NCBI GenBank assembly: GCA_012274445.1
Contig: JAAROD010000015.1
Span: forward strand, 1,178,001-1,242,000
Reading direction: 5' to 3'
DNA length: 64,000 bases
DNA from: Sclerotiophoma versabilis
Lineage: Eukaryota; Ascomycota; Dothideomycetes; Pleosporales; Didymellaceae
In this document: in pieces, positions 44,810 through 54,752 of the stretch
How positions within the stretch are numbered: the stretch's first letter is position 1
How the letters are laid out: the number at the start of each line of letters is the position of its first letter
Translations under genes and position numbers: made by a program
The notes under the pieces: model-generated
Database searches by the model: none
What the model was told of the DNA's origin: nothing
Seen by the model: the letters and a program-made list of their open reading frames with translations, nothing else

Positions 44810-45772
44810 ATGCCGACCTCAATGCCATGTCCGTCTATACGGATACCAATGGAGCTTCTAACCCCCACTGCCTTCGCACAATTCGGCACCGTGATTGAGA
44901 ACCCCGCAACATCTCCCAGCTCCAAACTGCCGATACCGCAGCGCGTGCCACCACCCAAACATGTCCACGCCAACCAGGGGTCAGCAACCAAGTATTTAGA
45001 TGTCACGCACATTTCGAACCTCTACAGCCTAGCGCCCTCCAAGAAGCCTGCAAAAGCAGTGATGAACATGTTCGTATGCTCACCACGGGACCTCCGAAGC
45101 AACGAGCCCAGCGAGAGCATGCCCAGCTCATGGGGCGACCTTGCCTTTGACGAAGACGAAGACGGCAACGGAAACCTCGACAAGCAGCTCCTGGATGTAA
45201 CAATCCTGGAACGGCACCCCTTCACCACACAGACATTCATTCCAATGGGCCTCTCGGCGCAAGACAAACACACCCAATACCTCGTCATCGTTGCACCAAC
45301 ACTCCCAGCTAGCGCGTCAAAGCGCCATACTGGCCGTCCACCGCCGTACCCTACGCCCGTAGTCGAGAGGAAGAAGAGTTTTAAAGACATCTTTGCACGA
45401 GCGCGGCCGGCTCCATATTCCACCGAAGCCATCCCGCCACCACCGCAGTTCGAGAAGTTGCACCCCTCAGCCCGACCCAAAGGACCTGGGCTCCCGGACC
45501 TGAAGAACCTCCGCGCGTTTGTAGCAAGGGGTGATCAGGCTGTGACCTACGGCGCGGGAACGTGGCATGCGCCTATGATTGTCATTGGAGACCGACCGAT
45601 AGACTTTGTCGTCGTGCAATTTGCGAATGAGGTTGGAATTGAGGATTGCCAGGAGGTGGAGTTGAAGCCGGGTATAAGCGCTCAGGAGGGCGTTGTCGTT
45701 ATGGTTGACACCGACGGCGCTGGCAAGGTGCAGGTCAGGGCGGGTGTTGGGTCGGTGAAATCAAAATTGTAG
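44810..45772 (+). CDS. DAL3: Ureidoglycolate lyase (allantoin degradation)
   Basis: Releases urea from ureidoglycolate, leaving glyoxylate, the last step of allantoin/purine ureide use as nitrogen source. Single exon, 320 residues. The core fold is visible in PLTPTAFAQFGTV-like sequence near residue 17, MNMFVCSPRDL, ILERHPFTTQTFIPMG, TQYLVIVAP, then LRAFVARGDQAVTYGAGTWHAPM and FVVVQFANE. The GxGTWHxP segment and the ERHP/TQ region hold the active-site residues of this family. It is longer than bacterial AllA (about 160 residues) and yeast Dal3 (about 195). The main excess is an insert at about residues 170-225 rich in Pro, Lys and Arg (ERKKSFKDIFARARP). GATA sites upstream fit nitrogen control. 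Confidence 0.9.
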   Translation: MPTSMPCPSIRIPMELLTPTAFAQFGTVIENPATSPSSKLPIPQRVPPPKHVHANQGSATKYLDVTHISNLYSLAPSKKPAKAVMNMFVCSPRDLRSNEPSESMPSSWGDLAFDEDEDGNGNLDKQLLDVTILERHPFTTQTFIPMGLSAQDKHTQYLVIVAPTLPASASKRHTGRPPPYPTPVVERKKSFKDIFARARPAPYSTEAIPPPPQFEKLHPSARPKGPGLPDLKNLRAFVARGDQAVTYGAGTWHAPMIVIGDRPIDFVVVQFANEVGIEDCQEVELKPGISAQEGVVVMVDTDGAGKVQVRAGVGSVKSKL

Positions 45773-45896
45773 GATTGGATATGGGATAATGTTTGCAATC
45801 TGTCGTGCCTTGCTCAAAAAGCGCTCCTTGACGCTCGATTCAAACTATTATTAAGGCGAATAGGCGCCACTATTGTACGCCGATAGTGTGACACCT

Positions 45897-46207
45897 AATG
45901 GGTAGCCTTCAATCAAGTTTACGACAGATCGTCATGGAGTTTCCTTGATAATCCCAAACAGGACCCCGGAGGTACTCAGGTCGTTAAACCTGTAAGAAAA
46001 CCTAGGCCATTAAGACTTCCGATTTTGACAGACGGACCGTTCGATGGAGAAATCTGGAGGTATCTAAGGTATCAACTCAAACTGCAAAACGAGGTTGAGC
46101 TTCTTGACAAAGACTTCTGGATGGTAGACGACCAAGGTGAGGCGCCGGATCGTCGTCATGATGTGGTCCGTCCATTCGATATCGCCACACGACATCTCGA
46201 ATGTTGA
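45897..46207 (+). pseudogene. Open-frame remnant without its own start, unrecognised
   Basis: A frame stays open for about 100 codons, from after a stop near 45896 to a TGA at 46207. Its only ATG codons lie in the second half (first at 46025). The composition looks protein-like, with segments such as RSSWSFLDNPKQDPGG, DGEIWRYLRYQLKLQNEVE and LLDKDFWMVDDQ. I do not recognise a family. It may be a 5'-truncated gene remnant, an exon of an unresolved gene, or chance. Confidence 0.25.
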
Positions 46208-46992
46208 CTTCTGACTCTCACAAAGTCAGAGCATCTAGTGCGTTATGCCGTACTCCCGAAAATACACACGATATGTACGACCGCCTGAAATGCCACTGAC
46301 GATGGCGAGTCAAACCTGGGAAGACTGAATGCAGTCAAAGGCGAATGTCATGTAGTTGGATTACGGCTCAGCTGTGGGGGGTAGAATAGAGGAGCGGTCT
46401 AAAGCCGTGCAGCTATGTTCGTACGAGGACATCGAATGGCCGTACTCTGGAGTGATAGCTGAGGAACGGCTTTTGAGACCACTGTAAGAACCTCACCGGC
46501 AGTAGGGGTGGTGCTGAAGAGTTCTGTGTCAGTGAGTGGGAGGCTCAGGTAAACAGCAGTAGCTGCTTGTTCTTCTTCGTCGTCAAATATGGCGTCAGTC
46601 TTGGAGAGTGCAAAGCTAGATTATTTGTTGGGAATCAAGGCTTGAGATACCCTGAGGTGATGTCAGCGTGCGTTATGAGGCAAGAGCGTCTGTTGAAGAA
46701 AGCACGGCCTACCCATGTGTGCAAGCACCTTAAGCTGCAGTAACAATAGCATGAGCACCCTTCAAGGAAAGCAATCATGCGGTAAAGCGAGGCCGGTGGT
46801 TGAAGCATGAGCGATTTGGGGGAAAGCGAGCATGTGGTGAGGCTGCTAATTGTAGATTGGTTGCTTGCGTTTGTGCGGCTTCTTGTCTATCAAGTAGCTG
46901 TTGAGTTATTGCAACCCCTTTGGTACTCAGATGTGCTGCATCAAAAGCCAAAACAATTAGTGACACACGAACTAACCGGTATTGATGTAAAC
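46208..46992. other. Intergenic, no gene seen
   Basis: About 780 bases without a supportable feature. Base composition looks more AT-rich than in the flanking housekeeping regions, judged by eye only. Confidence 0.4.
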
Positions 46993-47935
46993 CTACGTGT
47001 TACTTGGCAAATAAGAAGCGTGTTTAACTGCAAGCTGAACATCCTTGTTTTGGTAATCGTGGAGTACTCGCAAAGCATAACGTATTTGCAGGGCTCCCGG
47101 CACTTTGATTACCCGATTTCCTATCCATGGATGTACAAAAGTAAATATGTCAGTGTCCCCGGCGTACTTAATGTTACTTAATTGCTCTAGCAGATTGATC
47201 AGGCGATCCCATTTCATGTCTGTTGGATCCAGATCTTTCTTTGACTCGATGTCAAGAAGGCAGCCATCAGGAACAAGATCTGGATAGCCGCCAGAGCTGA
47301 ACCGTCGTTTTCGTTCAGCACCTCAGTGTGAATCTCTTTGTAGTTGGGCAGAGTTGGCGGCCTAAATGTAGATATTGACTCTCCACTTGTGTTTTAGATG
47401 CTTACATGTGAGTGCATTCATCAATTCGCTATTTTTCCCAATGCGCCTAGGTCTTCATTTGAGATGCCAACCCATTGTGAAGTCGTTATCGATGACACCA
47501 GCTTCTTTCAGCACAGGCACAACGTAATCGTACTGAGCATAGAATGTCTTCTGATAAGACTCTGTATCCATCGTCAACGAAAGCATTGTTTCCTCTGGAA
47601 TCCTGGGTATGACCAAATCTGTACACTTGAAAGGCATATCTATGTCTTGTGTTCGTCACCAGTGAATCAGTCCAGACCCCAAGACCACTGCGGATGTGGC
47701 CACATACCAGTCTCTTCAAACGTTGTGAAATTTGCTGCAAAATGCTTCATGGCAGCCCATGACTTGCACCAGATCATGTCGTATGCCCACTTGCCGGCAA
47801 ATCTAGAATCCAAAGTAGCCTTCAGCCTGCATGCCCATAGATTTGTTTGAACAACGACCATGCCTCCCGCTTTATGTTTCCATATATCCGATAGTCTTTC
47901 TTAAGTATCGCGATATCGTAACAGTGCGCACTACT
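46993..47935 (-). pseudogene. Decayed protein-coding gene, unrecognised family
   Basis: Read on the minus strand from 47935 down, successive protein-like blocks appear in the same order but in changing frames. First comes AILKKDYRIYGNIKREAWSL, which stops after GHAG. A frame shift follows, then WAYDMIWCKSWAAMKHFAAN up to FEET. A plausible intron (GTATGT to CATAG, 47707-47633 region) leads into MPFKCTDLVIPRIPEE and YVVPVLKEAGVIDNDF. Another shift leads to ISNEDLGALGKIAN, then PPTLPNYKEIHTEV, and another to GYPDLVPDGCLLDIESKK, ending in VKHASYLPSNT and a stop at 46993. At least three frame changes cannot be removed with ordinary introns. I cannot name the ancestor. It could also be a real gene with unusual splicing or sequence errors. 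Confidence 0.5.
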
Positions 47936-48099
47936 TCTGCTCTAATTGCAGCGCTCAGTGGCGCAATAGGATTGGTGGCTGGCGTTTAAATCTTGGTTGC
48001 AGTTTGCCAACGCTTGACGCGAGCAGAAGAATGTATTGACCAATCTGGTTCTCATCTAACAAGCGCCATCACAGATGTCGCAATTCAGTTAAGGAATTT

Positions 48100-48637
48100 C
48101 TAGCGCAGCCTGGCGATGGCTAATGCTTCCAATGCTGCTCTGCTGACATGTTCAGCAGGTATGAGTTGCATACAAACTCTTAACGCTTGTTTTGTGCTGG
48201 CGAGCGGGTCAGCAATGGAGATTATGAAGGCGTGGGCAAGGAACACATTGCTGTTGGTCTGCATCTTACCAGCGATGGTGTTCAGTACGGCGACGAAGTC
48301 AGAAATGGTAGTGGCAGAAATTGTGAGGATGATGGATGAGGCAGTCCGAACACCAGCGCTACGTGAGGCACCCATCGCTTGCGCGTCGTGGCAACAACCC
48401 GTCTCTACTGTTATATCAAAGATTCTTCCAAAGCCGTCGGAAGCATCTTTGAGATCAGTCTTTTTCACTTTTTTGCAGCCTTCTAGGAAGCAAAATCAGG
48501 AAACTCGGCTTTTCGACCTAGATCCGCCTCGACGTGGGACATGGTCAATACGTATATGCAGGATTTTTGTAAGCTTAAGCACCAAAACACAGATCATGAT
48601 AATATTTCACGAGGATCTCCAGAAGTTTGCTTTGTAG
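48100..48637. other. Two opposing open frames, at most one genuine
   Basis: A minus-strand frame of 122 codons (48468-48100) and a plus-strand frame of 173 codons (48116-48637) overlap completely at one end. The minus one is Ala/Ile/Ser-rich and helical in style; the plus one is similar but ends in sequence that looks non-coding. Neither has splice signals or a domain I recognise. They may be part of the same decayed locus as the remnant below 47.94 kb. Confidence 0.2.
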
Positions 48638-48888
48638 CGAGCGGCTTGGAGGTCGAGAAAGGTCGGAAACAAGCTGATGGTAAAGGTGGTGTACGATCAA
48701 CCCCGAGATTCAACCATAATTGAAAGATTCTGAAAAGACAGAACTGATCTCCTTTCGAATCTGTTTGACAGGAGTGTTGCATAAATTGGTTTAATTGGTT
48801 GGTGTCTTGTTGTTGTTCGCATGTTCACGCCCCTTCAGGATCACCTTCAAATTCACCTTTCGACGCTTCCAGGTAGCAGAGGGAGCGC

Positions 48889-48893
48889 AAAAA
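48889..48893 (-). terminator. RNA polymerase III terminator of tRNA-Ser
   Basis: Five consecutive T on the minus strand, 26 bases beyond the 3' end of the tRNA gene, the expected kind of Pol III stop signal. Confidence 0.7.
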
Positions 48894-48919
48894 GACTGGC
48901 TACTCAGGACGATCCGGAC

Positions 48920-49014
48920 GTCGCGAACAGGATTCGAACCTGCGAGGCCGAAGCCATTAGATGACTGTATCACAAGATTCAAGTCTAACCCATTAACCAC
49001 TCTGGCATCGCGAC
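48920..49014 (-). tRNA. tRNA-Ser (anticodon UGA) with a 15-base intron
   Basis: On the minus strand, GTCGCGA pairs perfectly with TCGCGAC as the acceptor stem. A box A-type D arm (TGCCAGAGTGGTTAATGG) follows. The anticodon stem is TTAGA/TCTAA, with mature loop CTTGAAA and anticodon TGA at positions 34-36. A 15-base intron (TCTTGTGATACAGTC) interrupts the loop one base 3' of the anticodon, the canonical eukaryotic position. The long variable arm is the hairpin GGCTTCGGCC, typical of tRNA-Ser, and the T arm is GCAGG-TTCGAAT-CCTGT (box B). The mature length is 80 bases before CCA addition. The anticodon reads UCA codons and, with wobble, UCG. Confidence 0.95.
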
Positions 49015-49194
49015 CAGTGATCCATAATGGTTTCTATGCGTTACAAAATTAATGAATCATATCGAAACACACATCGTAGCTTTGTTATCTTATTGTTCGA
49101 GTTCATATCATCCTTCTATTGAATTTTCAAGATAAATGCGGGGCATGTGTTCATAGCAAGGTGGCACTTTAGCCCATCATGCATCATTGGTCGC

Positions 49195-50092
49195 CTAAAG
49201 ACTCGCCTTGCCACTCAACGACCATCTCCCTTTGTCATCCTTCACGACCTTGCCCTCCCCCTTCAGTTTCTCCAAAATCTGAATAACCCCCCTCTCCGCC
49301 GGCTCCCACAGATTCTCCGGGTAACCCTTATAAATCACCTTCACAATGTCCATACTCGTCCACCCATCCTTCTTCTCTTCTGCAAGCACATCAAGCACCT
49401 GCTGCTCGCGCTGCTTGCGATGCTTGATATACTCACTAATCTTACCTGGGCCGTCATCGATCACAGGACCATGACCGGGGTACGCACGGCCGGAAAACTG
49501 CTTCCTCATGTTTTCCAGGCTCTTCAGGTACGTCGCGAGGTCCTCAAAGACTGCTGTGCCCTGGCCCAGCACGTTGTCGGCAGTGAACATGGCGTTTTCT
49601 TCCTCGAGGACAAAGGCCATGTGGTCTGTGGTGTGGCCCGGGCAGTGAAAAGCACGTAGTGTTGCGCCTTCAGTAGAGAAGGTTTCCCCGTCGGATATAG
49701 CGTTCCATTCACTGTTGCCATCTGCATCGTTCTTGTGCACTTGGGTGCCTGGGGAATGAGCCAATAGGTCGGGCACGCCCTGGATATGGTCCGGGTGCCA
49801 GTGTGATAGAAGGGCTTTGTCGATTGTGATGTTATGCTTCGACAGTGTTGACTTTAACGACTGTATCCATGCCTCCTTGCCTTCGCCAGTGTCTATCAAC
49901 AACCGCTTGGAGCCGGTGCCAATAATGTATGTGTTTGTGCCTTGCAGGGTGAACTGAAGGCTATCAGAGCTCCGACTCACTACTACTTCAAGGCCACCGT
50001 TTGCTTACCTTTGAAGGGTTCCCTCCAAGAACCCGGATGACTCGCTCACTAAGCTGCTCCACATCAGGAAGAGGTACTGGAGGTTCAGACAT
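49195..50092 (-). CDS. Metallo-beta-lactamase fold hydrolase, LACTB2-like
   Basis: LACTB2-type proteins are zinc hydrolases; human LACTB2 is a mitochondrial endoribonuclease, and fungal relatives occur in some non-reducing polyketide clusters as thioesterases. Two exons (50092-50009 and 49953-49195) give 280 residues. Of two nearby acceptors I chose CTTCAG because it keeps phase and gives the family sequence NPSKFTLQGTNTY. The zinc motif HWHPDH lies at about 79-84, with further ligands in FHCPGHTTDHM, FTADN and YPGHGPV. The C-terminal helical domain contains REQQVLDVL. No polyketide synthase lies nearby, so a housekeeping role is more likely. Divergent from EFM5 across 193 bases. Confidence 0.9.
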
Positions 50093-50285
50093 CCTTGAAT
50101 ATAGTCTGTAGTTCGTGAACTTAACGAGACCTCGTAAGCGCGGGGACATGTTCACCTCATCCTGTTCGCAGGTTGTGCAATCGCTACCTCGGCACGCGCT
50201 TATCTTAGCGTGCTTCCAGAACAAACGATGAATTGTAGACTATCACCCTTTCAGGACCAATATAAGTCCATCTACAGAAGACAAA
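50093..50285. promoter_or_regulatory. Short shared promoter of the LACTB2-like and EFM5 genes
   Basis: Only 193 bases separate the two ATG codons, so promoters and leaders of both genes must overlap here. Confidence 0.6.
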
Positions 50286-51160
50286 ATGCCACTCGACGAC
50301 TCCGATGATGATATGCCGTACGTCTTTTCTCCTTGAATACAGGTCTTGGCTAAGCAGCGAAGGCAGCTCTCAGGCGATGCTCTCTCCGCACTGAAAGAAT
50401 TTTACGGCGAGCGGGATGCGCGACAAAAGCAGTTCGAAACCTTGAAGTCACAAGCCGAAGATGACTTCGAAGGGAAGCTATCCATGGATGCATTTACTGA
50501 AGACTGGAATGTGAGCCAGTTCTGGTACAGCGACGAGACTGCTACGGTACTTGCAAGACAGCTACTCGAAGGCGCTACGGATGAGACGAGGATTGCGGTT
50601 GTAAGCGCGCCGAGTGCGTTTATTCAGTTGAAGAATCTGCTGGTAGGTTTTTGATTTGGGAAGTGACTTGATCTTGATGAAGCTAATGAGACATAGGCGT
50701 CTGGGGAGTACAAGTGCAGGCCGCAAATCAAGCTGCTTGAGATCGACGAGCGATTCGGCGTGTTCAAAGAGTTTGTACACTACGACTTTGAGAGAGCGAT
50801 CCAGCTGCCTGCTGAGCTCAAGGGCTCGTTTGACCGCATTATTGTCGACCCTCCATTCTTGAGCGACGATTGCCAGACCAAAGGTCAGTGTTGAATCGAA
50901 CATGACGAGAATAGTATTTACTGACGATTGTAGCTACCTTGACAGTACGATGGCTAGCTAAAGGGTGGACTCCTGATGCCGTACGAATCATCGCTTGCAC
51001 AGGAGAGCGGATGGAGACCATCATCACTGGCAAGCTGTATGGAAAGGTCGGTGTCAAGACTACAGACTACGATATCAAACACGCTAAAGGCCTGAGCAAC
51101 GAGTTTAGGACGTACGCAAACTTTGAGTGCGATGCATGGAAATGGGCACAGCCTTCATAA
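50286..51160 (+). CDS. EFM5: Protein-lysine N-methyltransferase Efm5 (EEF1AKMT1/N6AMT2 family)
   Basis: Efm5 methylates a lysine of translation elongation factor eEF1A. Four exons (50286-50317, 50363-50642, 50697-50883 and 50934-51160) give 241 residues. The start MPLDDSDDDMPQLSGDALSA matches the family pattern of an acidic leader followed by PQLS. To obtain it, intron 1 (45 bases) must end at an AAG acceptor; other acceptors break the frame or give an intron of about 25 bases. The methyltransferase core shows the family segment WNVSQFWYSDETA, an SAM-binding region around VVSAPSAF, and the catalytic DPPFLS motif (substrate NPPF/DPPY type). C-terminal TGERMETIITGKLYG follows the family. Exon 1 and its acceptor are the only uncertain part. 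Confidence 0.9.
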
Positions 51161-51402
51161 AAACGTGAGGCTTTAAATCAATAGACATCGAAACGACGAA
51201 ATACAATACTCGAACCATCAACATCCAAAATAAACATAAGCTACAAGTCTGAGCAATTGCCATTGCCAATTCAGGTCCAGCATCGCAGAGCTACCCCGCC
51301 CTGCCCCACCATCCCTTGAAGCTCGGGTCAACATCCACAGCTTGAACCGCAGCACCGACCCTCAACCATCACGTCACACCCAACACGACAGTGAGCACCA
51401 CA

Positions 51403-51920
51403 ATGGCCGCCTGCATATTCTGCAAGATAATCAAGGGTAGCGACCAATCAATGCCTTCGTAAAATGTGTACCTGACAAAGCACAGGAGAGATCCCGTCGC
51501 TGAAGATCTTCGAGTCCGAGAAAACGCTCGCCTTCCTCGACATCGGGCCGTTGAGCAAAGGACACTCTGTACGCCTTCACCTAGCCTTCTTCCTTGCTGG
51601 TTGTGATTAGAACTGACAATGGTTGATCGTGGCAGCTCATCATCCCCAAACACCACGGCGCTAAGCTGCACGATATCCCCGACGACCAGCTCTCCGAGGT
51701 GCTGTCCGTGACCAAGAGGATTGCCATCGCGCAGGGCGTCGAGGACTACAATATCCTGCAGAATAACGGGCGCATTGCGCACCAGGAGGTCGATCATGTG
51801 CATTTCCACCTGATCCCCAAGCCGAACAAGCAGGAGGGACTGGGTATTGAGTGGCCGACGCAGAAGGCGGACCAGGGCGAGTTGAAGAAGTTGTTGGAGG
51901 AGATAAAGAGTAAGATGTAA
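51403..51920 (+). CDS. HNT1: HIT-family nucleotide hydrolase (HINT/Hnt1)
   Basis: HINT enzymes hydrolyse nucleoside phosphoramidates such as AMP-lysine. Three exons (51403-51436, 51486-51568 and 51636-51920) give 133 residues. The start MAACIFCKIIKGEIPS and the segment FESEKTLAFLDIGPLSKGHSLIIPKHH are typical. The histidine triad is HVHFHLIP, with its three His at alternate positions. Exon 1 covers only 11 residues and splits the Gly of KGEIPS. The compact length matches the HINT branch rather than Fhit. Confidence 0.95.
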
Positions 51921-52041
51921 GGAGCAGTAGATGACGTTTGAATGCGGTATGGAAGCAGGCTTAATTGATGGCCTGCTGGTCTTCTTGGTCCACCGAGTGA
52001 ATGCTACCATGATCAATAGTACTCTATTTGCAGCACGACCT

Positions 52042-52989
52042 TTACTCCCCCTTGAAAACAGCCTTCCTCTTCTCCCTAAATGCCGCCAACGCCTCATCCC
52101 TATCCTTTGTCTTGACAACTAGCTCGTACGCCGCATTCTCCGCCTTCTCTCCCAGTGCACATCCCTCAACAGCAGCCAACGCTGCCTTGATCGCAATCGG
52201 CCCCCCTTCACAAATCGTAATCGCCAACTGTACTGCCTCGTTCAAGACCTTCTTCCGAGCCTCGCCCTCCTTCGCCTGCTCCTCGGGCGTAATTTCCACC
52301 AACCTGTCGCACAACCCCAGGAAATAGGCTTCTGGTGCGCCCACCCGGCGGCCCGTCAGGATCATGTCGCGCGCGCGCGCCAGTCCAATGAGCGCGGGGA
52401 GGCGGTATGTGCCGCCTGCGCCAGGTATGATGGCGAGGCGCGTCTCGGGCAGTGCAACGGTGGTCGTGCTGCCAAAGACGCGCATGTGCGTTGTGAGGGC
52501 GAGCTCAAGGCCGCCGCCGAAAGCGGGCGCAGCGAGGGCCGAGATTGTAGGAATTGGCAGCGTTTGGATCGATGTCAGGGTGCTGCGGAGGGAGGTGAGG
52601 AAGTTTGCGGTGCTGTTGCAACTGTCAGTTGGGAGACCAGAGCTTCTGTGCGTGCAGTCGTACTCTTCTTGTGTGAATGTAGCGCGCTCTTTCAGGTCTG
52701 CGCCGGCGCAGAAGCTGGTATCGACTTCGCTCGCCAGGATGAGTGCTCTTGTTGGCCCCGTCTGGCCCTCATTGTGTATGCTGGTGATTTGCTGGTTGAG
52801 CTCGGCGAGCAGCTGTCTTGATATGGCATTGCGGGCCGCAGGTCGGTTGAGCGACAGAATTCGAATGTTCCCAGAATGCGGTGCGGGATAGTTTATGACA
52901 TTGATAACGGGCGACGGCGCACTTGAGTACGCGCAGCGCTGGATTGGGCGGACGAAAAGCCTCGCAGTCGGTCGTAATAAGTATGGCAT
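52042..52989 (-). CDS. Mitochondrial enoyl-CoA hydratase/isomerase, methylglutaconyl-CoA hydratase-like
   Basis: Crotonase-fold enzyme, most like AUH, which hydrates 3-methylglutaconyl-CoA in leucine breakdown. The unspliced frame is open throughout, but a 51-base stretch (52663-52613) has GTACGA, CTGAC and CAACAG signals. Removing it joins FTQED to TANFL as in homologues, giving 298 residues. The leader (MPYLLRPTARLFVRPIQRCAYSS) is basic and amphipathic, a mitochondrial presequence. Oxyanion-hole segments are SFCAGADLKER and APAFGGGLELAL; the acidic catalytic region is LPETRLAIIPGAGGT. The start at 52989 is the first ATG in frame. Confidence 0.88.
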   Translation of the reverse strand: MPYLLRPTARLFVRPIQRCAYSSAPSPVINVINYPAPHSGNIRILSLNRPAARNAISRQLLAELNQQITSIHNEGQTGPTRALILASEVDTSFCAGADLKERATFTQEEYDCTHRSSGLPTDSCNSTANFLTSLRSTLTSIQTLPIPTISALAAPAFGGGLELALTTHMRVFGSTTTVALPETRLAIIPGAGGTYRLPALIGLARARDMILTGRRVGAPEAYFLGLCDRLVEITPEEQAKEGEARKKVLNEAVQLAITICEGGPIAIKAALAAVEGCALGEKAENAAYELVVKTKDRDEALAAFREKRKAVFKGE

Positions 52990-53217
52990 TTTGCAATTGT
53001 TCAATCGAGTAGAAGGAACAAGAGCTCTGTTCGGTTCAGACGAAATGTCTGGGGTAGCTCGAGGCTAGCAGCGGGTCATTGAGCCGAGGTGGTGTTTCCG
53101 CCTCATCGTTGCGCTTACTCCGTCTAGCTACTACTTTCGAGACACCCACTCCTCCCTCTTCGAGATCCATTAGTGTGTTGGTTCCGGACGGCTTCTGGCC
53201 GTCAAGCTCGGACAGAG

Positions 53218-54752
53218 ATGGGTTCCTTAATGAGAGATGTAGCCCGCGCGCCTCCAACCTTGGATACTTTGCCATCTGAATTACGCAAGCTGATCGTATC
53301 CTTCATGGTTCCAGCACATCTGCGGCCTCACTCAAAGCAAGCTCTCAAGAATGCTAATTTAGCGCATCGATGCCTTCGCGAGTGGGTCACCGAGTATCTG
53401 TTCCAAGACATGGCATTGCTGCATGTGGTTCCCGGCATGGCGAGTCACCTGGAATACTTCGCAACACATCCAGAAGCTGTCGGCTTTCTGAAGTACGTCA
53501 AGAGGGTTGTAGTGCAGGTAAGTAGCATGCAGAACATATCGCATATGCACGCTGACGTGCACAGGTACCGCCAGCATTACGTTGGGAGGTCGGCAACGAC
53601 GGACCAATCTTCAGCAGACAGGCACTCACTATGGAGCGTCTCTACTCTTCGCTCAAGGTTCAGTCAGCTGAGGAGATGACCACTCACCAAAGACTATATT
53701 GCCAACAGTATCATCGAAACCTAGTGGAACCTTTCACGACCAACCAACGTTGGATGCAGCTGCTAGTCTCTGCCGGCCACACGTGGGGACTGATCCTGAG
53801 CAGTTTTAGGAATCTCGAGACGGTCGAAGTAGACTCATGTGGGAGGACCGATCATCCATGGTCCACGTCCACACACCGTTTTTTGCAACAGTATGGCAGG
53901 GCTACTGTCAGTAAAGAGAACCCAGCATATATCGAAGACGACACCATCAATAAAGGTTGGGCGAGTCTACTGCTTGCACAAATACCTTGTGATGGAGTGC
54001 GCACTTATCATCTCACCTGGGCTCAAACCGACAATCTGAACAGCTTTGCGACGGTCAACCGCCTTCTAGTGATGGGCTATGATTTAGCGCTCCCAACGCC
54101 CAACAACATGACACGTCTCACTCTGACTCTTGAAGGCGTCTGCGGTACCCATGGCTCCCGAGACTGGCAGGGCAAAACCGGCACTGCAGGTGGCGTGCGT
54201 TTCTGGCAAAAGGCTTTGAACAAAATGCAACGCCTCAGCCATTTGACCCTGTGCAACCAGTTGAGTTTGGACGAGAAAAGGATGTTCACTGACTTGGATA
54301 TGACTGACGTCAAGGGGAATGTAGTGGACTGGTTCCTTCCAGGTCTCTCCACCAAGAGCCTGCGGACCTTACGTCTCGAACACTTCGCATTCAGAACATC
54401 TACCGTCGCGCATACTTTCAGAGATCTATATCTGCTACTGGATACTTTGATACTGGACGATTGCAGTCTCATGGAATTAACAGAAGAAGCAGAGGGTGCC
54501 GAACTGGATCAAGCATTGCTTCATCACATTCAGGGTCATTCATGGGTTGGTCTCTGCCAAAACCTTACTAAATTTCGACCTGAAAGACGCATCAGCCTCA
54601 TCCGACCGATTTCTACCATTCATGGCTCCAAAGGTTTTCGTCCCAATGCCAAAGTCGTAGAGCAGTTGGTCTCCTGTCACGGGGTGAGTCTGGATTTGGA
54701 CCGTTACCCAACTTGGGCCAACAGCCCTCCAGATCATATACCACTCGTCTGA
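53218..54752 (+). CDS. F-box-like protein, otherwise unrecognised
   Basis: Two exons (53218-53517 and 53565-54752; 47-base intron GTAAGT to CACAG) give 495 residues. Near the N-terminus TLDTLPSELRKLIVSFM has the LP-x-E-L/I-x-x-x-I pattern of fungal F-box or F-box-like motifs. The rest shows leucine-spaced segments (LVSAGHTWGLILSSFRNLETVEVD, MTRLTLTLEGV, KSLRTLRLEHFAF, LLDTLILDDCSL) reminiscent of degenerate leucine-rich repeats, often paired with F-boxes in fungi. If genuine it would be a substrate adaptor for an SCF ubiquitin ligase. The substrate is unknown. An upstream in-frame ATG at 53173 would add 15 residues. Divergent from the hydratase gene across 228 bases. Confidence 0.7.
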
